Shown piece after piece: positions 53,351-58,223 of a DNA stretch of 58,223 bases. This DNA comes from Miniimonas arenae. GTDB taxonomy: Bacteria; Actinomycetota; Actinomycetes; Actinomycetales; Beutenbergiaceae. The notes below the pieces were generated by a model, which did not search any database, was not told where the DNA came from, and saw only the letters and a program-made list of their open reading frames with translations. The stretch lies in the NCBI RefSeq assembly GCF_006351005.1, contig NZ_VENP01000018.1:1-58223 (forward strand), in the 5' to 3' direction. Position numbers and translations under genes: made by a program. The first letter of the stretch is position 1. The number at the start of each line of letters is the position of its first letter.

Positions 53351-53462
53351 TCCCCGGTCCTCTCCGACGGGTCCGACGTGTCGTCGGTCGTGACCAGCGT
53401 GGGCGTGGGCGTGAGCCAGGTCACCGTTGCGGTCGTAAGGAGAGGCTGCAGAGCTTGTGGTC

Positions 53463-53478
53463 GCGGGTCAGCACCCGC
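53463..53478 (-). terminator. Short hairpin after guaB
   Basis: GCGGGT-CAGC-ACCCGC lies 10 bases beyond the guaB stop. The stem is only 6 bp, so it is a weak candidate. Confidence 0.3.
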
Positions 53479-53487
53479 CGCGGAGCG

Positions 53488-55668
<2,181 letters not shown>

Positions 55669-55723
55669 ACGCGTGTCACACCGCGGGTGCCGCCGCGCGC
55701 CGGCGGTAGGGCAGGATCGCCCC

Positions 55724-56989
55724 GTGGACCCCGCGAGCATCGCCCCCCTGCTGGAGCCCGCGGGCTGGGCGCTGCTGGCGGAGCTGCCGCCGTACGACGC
55801 CTCCTCGAGCCTCGCGCTCGGCACCGCGCTGCGGGCCTCGGGCCTGGACGCCGACCTCGTCGCGGCCGCGCTGACCCAGTCCCGGCTGCGTGCGAAGGCA
55901 CGGGCCAAGTTCGGCGACCTCGCCCGCGACATGCTCTTCACGCCCGAGGGACTCGAGCAGGCCACCCGGCTCCCCGTCGCGGCGCGGCACGCACACCGCT
56001 TCCGCACGGCCGGCGCGACGTACGTCGCCGACCTCGGCTGCGGCATCGGCGCCGACGCGATGGCGCTGGCGGGGATGGAGCTGCGCGTGCTCGCCGTCGA
56101 GCGGGACCCCGCGACGGCGCTGGTCGCCGGGATCAACCTGCGCGCCCTGCCCGAGGCGCGGGTCTGGCAGGGCGACGCGTTCGACGCCGACCTCACCGGC
56201 GTCGACGCCGTCTGGGCCGACCCGGCCCGGCGCACGACGAGCGGCGCCCGACTGCACCGGCTCGCGGACTACAGCCCCGCCGTCGAGCGCCTGCTGGCGC
56301 TGCGCACGACCGGGCCGCACCCGGTGGGCATGCTCGGGCTCAAGCTCTCCCCCGCGCTCGCGCACCGCGACATCCCGGTCGACGCGCGCGCGGAGTGGGT
56401 GAGCGTCGGGGGCGACGTCGTGGAGACCGGGCTGTGGTTCGGCGACCTCGCGCCCGAGGGGCCGGGGCGGACGGCGCTGCTGCTCGCCGTCGACGGCGTG
56501 CACGTGCTGGCCGAGCGAGGCGACCCGAGCGCGCCGGTCACGCCGGCGCCGACGGGTCCGCTCGGCGCCTACCTGTACGAGCCCGACGGCTCGGTGCTGC
56601 GCGCGGGCGTGGTGCACCGCGTGGCCGAGGAGACGGGCACGCACCTCATCGACCCGAGCATCGCGTTCCTCACCGGCGACCACCTGCGTCCCACGCCCTG
56701 GGCCACGGCGTTCCGGGTGCTCGACGCGATGCCGTTCTCCCTCAAGCGCCTGCGCGCCTACCTGCGCGAGCGCGACGTCGGGACGCTGGAGATCAAGAAG
56801 CGCGGCAGCGCGCTCGATCCCGCGAGACTGCGCGGCCAGCTCTCGCTTCGTGGCCGCGCATCCGCCACGATCGTGCTCACCCGGGTCGCGGGCGAGCAGC
56901 GCGTGCTGGTGGTGGAGCGCGTGGGTGATCGCCCCGAGCCGCTCGAACGGCCCGACATCCGACCCGCCGACGAGAGAGGGGACGCCTGA
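55724..56989 (+). CDS. Class I SAM-dependent methyltransferase with THUMP-like domain
   Basis: In this 421-residue protein a helical N-terminal region (about 1-95) leads to a Rossmann methyltransferase core. Motif I is VADLGCGIGADAMALAG (about 105-121), then VLAVERDPAT, and motif IV is VWADPARRT. The C-terminal part (about 330-400) resembles the THUMP-like domain of this actinobacterial family (FSLKRLRAYLRERDVGTLEIKKRG). An RNA substrate is plausible but not shown. The GTG at 55724 has CAGGAT six bases upstream, suggesting a leaderless message. The stop overlaps the ATG of the next gene by one base. Confidence 0.82.
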   Translation: MDPASIAPLLEPAGWALLAELPPYDASSSLALGTALRASGLDADLVAAALTQSRLRAKARAKFGDLARDMLFTPEGLEQATRLPVAARHAHRFRTAGATYVADLGCGIGADAMALAGMELRVLAVERDPATALVAGINLRALPEARVWQGDAFDADLTGVDAVWADPARRTTSGARLHRLADYSPAVERLLALRTTGPHPVGMLGLKLSPALAHRDIPVDARAEWVSVGGDVVETGLWFGDLAPEGPGRTALLLAVDGVHVLAERGDPSAPVTPAPTGPLGAYLYEPDGSVLRAGVVHRVAEETGTHLIDPSIAFLTGDHLRPTPWATAFRVLDAMPFSLKRLRAYLRERDVGTLEIKKRGSALDPARLRGQLSLRGRASATIVLTRVAGEQRVLVVERVGDRPEPLERPDIRPADERGDA

Positions 56990-58137
56990 TGGCTCAGCCC
57001 GTGCGGATCCCGTTCGCGTCCTCACGCCGCGGCACGATCGGGCTGGAGTGGGAGCTCGCGCTCGTCGACGTCGACTCCGGCGACCTGCGCCAGGTCGCCT
57101 CGACCGTGCTCGACGCGCTCCGCCCGCCCGAGGCGAGCGAGCACCCCTACGTGAAGCAGGAGCTCCTGCTCAACACCGTCGAGGTGGTCTCGGGCGTCAA
57201 CGAGACGGTCGACGGCGCGGCGCGCGACCTCGAGCGCGCGATCGGCGAGATCCGCGCGGTGACGGACCCGCTGCGCGTCGAGCTCATGTGCGCGGGCACC
57301 CACCCGTTCGCGCGCTGGAACCAGCAGAAGGTCACCGACAAGCAGCGCTACGCCACGCTCATCGACCGCACCCAGTGGTGGGGCCGGCAGATGCTCATCT
57401 ACGGCGTGCACGTGCACGTCGGGATCGAGGACCGCGACAAGGTGCTGCCGATCATGCGCGCGCTGCTCACGGTGTTCGCGCACCTGCAGTCGCTCTCGGC
57501 GTCCTCGCCGTTCTGGGGCGGGGACACCACGGGCTACGCCTCGAACCGCGCGCTCATGTTCCAGCAGCTCCCGACGGCGGGCCTGCCCTTCCAGTTCCCG
57601 TCCTGGGCAGAGCTGGAGCAGTACGTGGGCGACATGCAGCACACCGGCGTGATCGACGACTTCACCGAGGTGCGCTGGGACATCCGGCCCTCGCCGCGGT
57701 TCGGCACGCTCGAGGTGCGGATCTGCGACGGGACCCCGACGATGCTGGAGCTGCGCGCGCTCGCGGCGCTGGTGCACTGCCTCGTCGAGCACTTCTCCAG
57801 CGAGCTCGACGCCGGGCGCGAGCTGCCCACGATGCCGACGTGGTTCGTCCAGGAGAACAAGTGGCGCTCGGCGCGCTACGGCATGGACGCGATCGTCATT
57901 CTCGACGCCGAGGGCAACGAGGAGCTCGTCACCGACTCCGTGGCGGGCTGGCTCACGGTGCTCGCACCGGTCGCGGAACGGCTCGGCTGCGCCGAGGACC
58001 TCGACGGCGTGCGCACCATCCTGCGCAAGGGCGCCTCCTACCAGCGGCAGCGGGCGGCCGCGCGGCGGGCCGGCGGGAGCCTCGGCGCGGTGGTGGACTC
58101 GCTCGTGCGCGAGATGCGCGCGGGCCGCCCCCTCTAG
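56989..58137 (+). CDS. YbdK-type carboxylate-amine ligase (GCS2 family)
   Basis: This 382-residue enzyme is of the glutamate-cysteine ligase type 2 family. Landmarks are GLEWELALVDVDSGDLRQV, the substrate region KQELLLNTVEVVSGV, MCAGTHPFARW, the Mg-binding YGVHVHVGIEDRDKVL, and VRWDIRPSPRFGTLEVRICD. Family members ligate glutamate or another acid to an amine using ATP; E. coli YbdK has weak gamma-glutamylcysteine ligase activity. The physiological product is unclear here (actinobacteria mostly use mycothiol). It overlaps the methyltransferase stop by one base, and a tandem repeat begins right after its stop. Confidence 0.9.
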   Translation: MAQPVRIPFASSRRGTIGLEWELALVDVDSGDLRQVASTVLDALRPPEASEHPYVKQELLLNTVEVVSGVNETVDGAARDLERAIGEIRAVTDPLRVELMCAGTHPFARWNQQKVTDKQRYATLIDRTQWWGRQMLIYGVHVHVGIEDRDKVLPIMRALLTVFAHLQSLSASSPFWGGDTTGYASNRALMFQQLPTAGLPFQFPSWAELEQYVGDMQHTGVIDDFTEVRWDIRPSPRFGTLEVRICDGTPTMLELRALAALVHCLVEHFSSELDAGRELPTMPTWFVQENKWRSARYGMDAIVILDAEGNEELVTDSVAGWLTVLAPVAERLGCAEDLDGVRTILRKGASYQRQRAAARRAGGSLGAVVDSLVREMRAGRPL

Positions 58138-58138
58138 C

Positions 58139-58223
58139 TTCGCGAGAGGAAGTCCGTCCTTTCGCGAGAGGAAGTCCGTCCTTTCGCGAGAGGAAGTCCG
58201 TCCTTTCGCGAGAGGAAGTCCGT
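58139..58223. repeat. 22-bp tandem repeat running off the window end
   Basis: Three full identical units (58139-58160, 58161-58182, 58183-58204) and 19 bases of a fourth begin two bases after the ligase stop. Each unit contains TTCGCGAGAGG followed by AAGTCCGTCCT. Together with the preceding CCT, the core CCTTTCGCGAGAGG is an almost perfect palindrome. The array has no spacers and continues beyond the window, so its full length is unknown. Confidence 0.9.

Noticed and set aside
58139-58223. CRISPR array at the right edge
   Set aside because: Units are contiguous identical 22-mers with no unique spacers and no cas genes nearby.

Overview
The window is chromosomal DNA of a very high-GC actinobacterium. 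GTG starts are common, most third codon positions are G or C, neighbouring genes often overlap by 1-4 bases, and several genes seem to be read from leaderless promoters. The gene set (RamB-type regulator next to aceA/aceB, GuaB3, a CIRCE element before groES, PspC-domain kinases, an E. coli-type FrdABCD, phosphoketolase, DUF222/HNH) fits a facultative member of the Micrococcales, probably Cellulomonadaceae or Promicromonosporaceae. The family placement is inference. I saw no rRNA, tRNA, CRISPR array, insertion sequence or prophage.

Layout. 1-3.3 kb: a papain-like peptidase and a NarL-type two-component system. 3.3-8.2 kb: the glyoxylate shunt, with ramB divergent from aceA-aceB and a rich intergenic control region. 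8.3-11.3 kb: an ABC-2 exporter and two small membrane proteins. 11.3-15.3 kb: an envelope-stress-like cluster in which a PspC-domain histidine kinase and LuxR regulator diverge from a PspC/LiaF-like membrane protein. 15.4-17.7 kb: a large secreted DUF6777 protein with a predicted propeller. 17.7-19.9 kb: a frameshifted DUF222/HNH gene carrying copies of a 38-bp palindromic element. 19.9-23.6 kb: DUF3817, guaA, glycosyltransferase and lipoprotein in one run. 23.7-29.3 kb: an anchored exported protein, a heterodimeric ABC exporter with strongly asymmetric ATPase sites, and SURF1. 29.5-35.2 kb: the phosphoketolase-pta-ackA operon. 35.4-43.2 kb: two paralogous Acg-type nitroreductases either side of the fructose PTS operon (fruK-IIA-IIBC), guaB3 and a DEDDh exonuclease. 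43.3-53.4 kb: a C4-dicarboxylate block, consisting of a DASS transporter, fumC and frdABCD in one direction, a CitAB/DcuSR-type two-component system in the other, and a remnant in which malic enzyme and a 2-hydroxycarboxylate transporter have been joined by a deletion. 53.5-58.2 kb: guaB, groES with a CIRCE promoter, a THUMP-like methyltransferase, a YbdK-type ligase, and a 22-bp tandem repeat running off the window end.

How the genes fit together. Most recognisable genes handle acetate/acetyl-phosphate and C4 acids. Phosphoketolase, Pta and AckA make acetyl-phosphate, acetate and ATP. RamB with a probable CRP/GlxR site controls acetate re-use through the glyoxylate shunt. The DASS-FumC-Frd block would import malate or fumarate and reduce it to succinate when oxygen is low. 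The best leads are the malic enzyme/2-HCT deletion scar, the palindromic element whose 1-base-shorter copy breaks the DUF222 gene, the asymmetric ABC pair, and the 22-bp repeat at the right edge.
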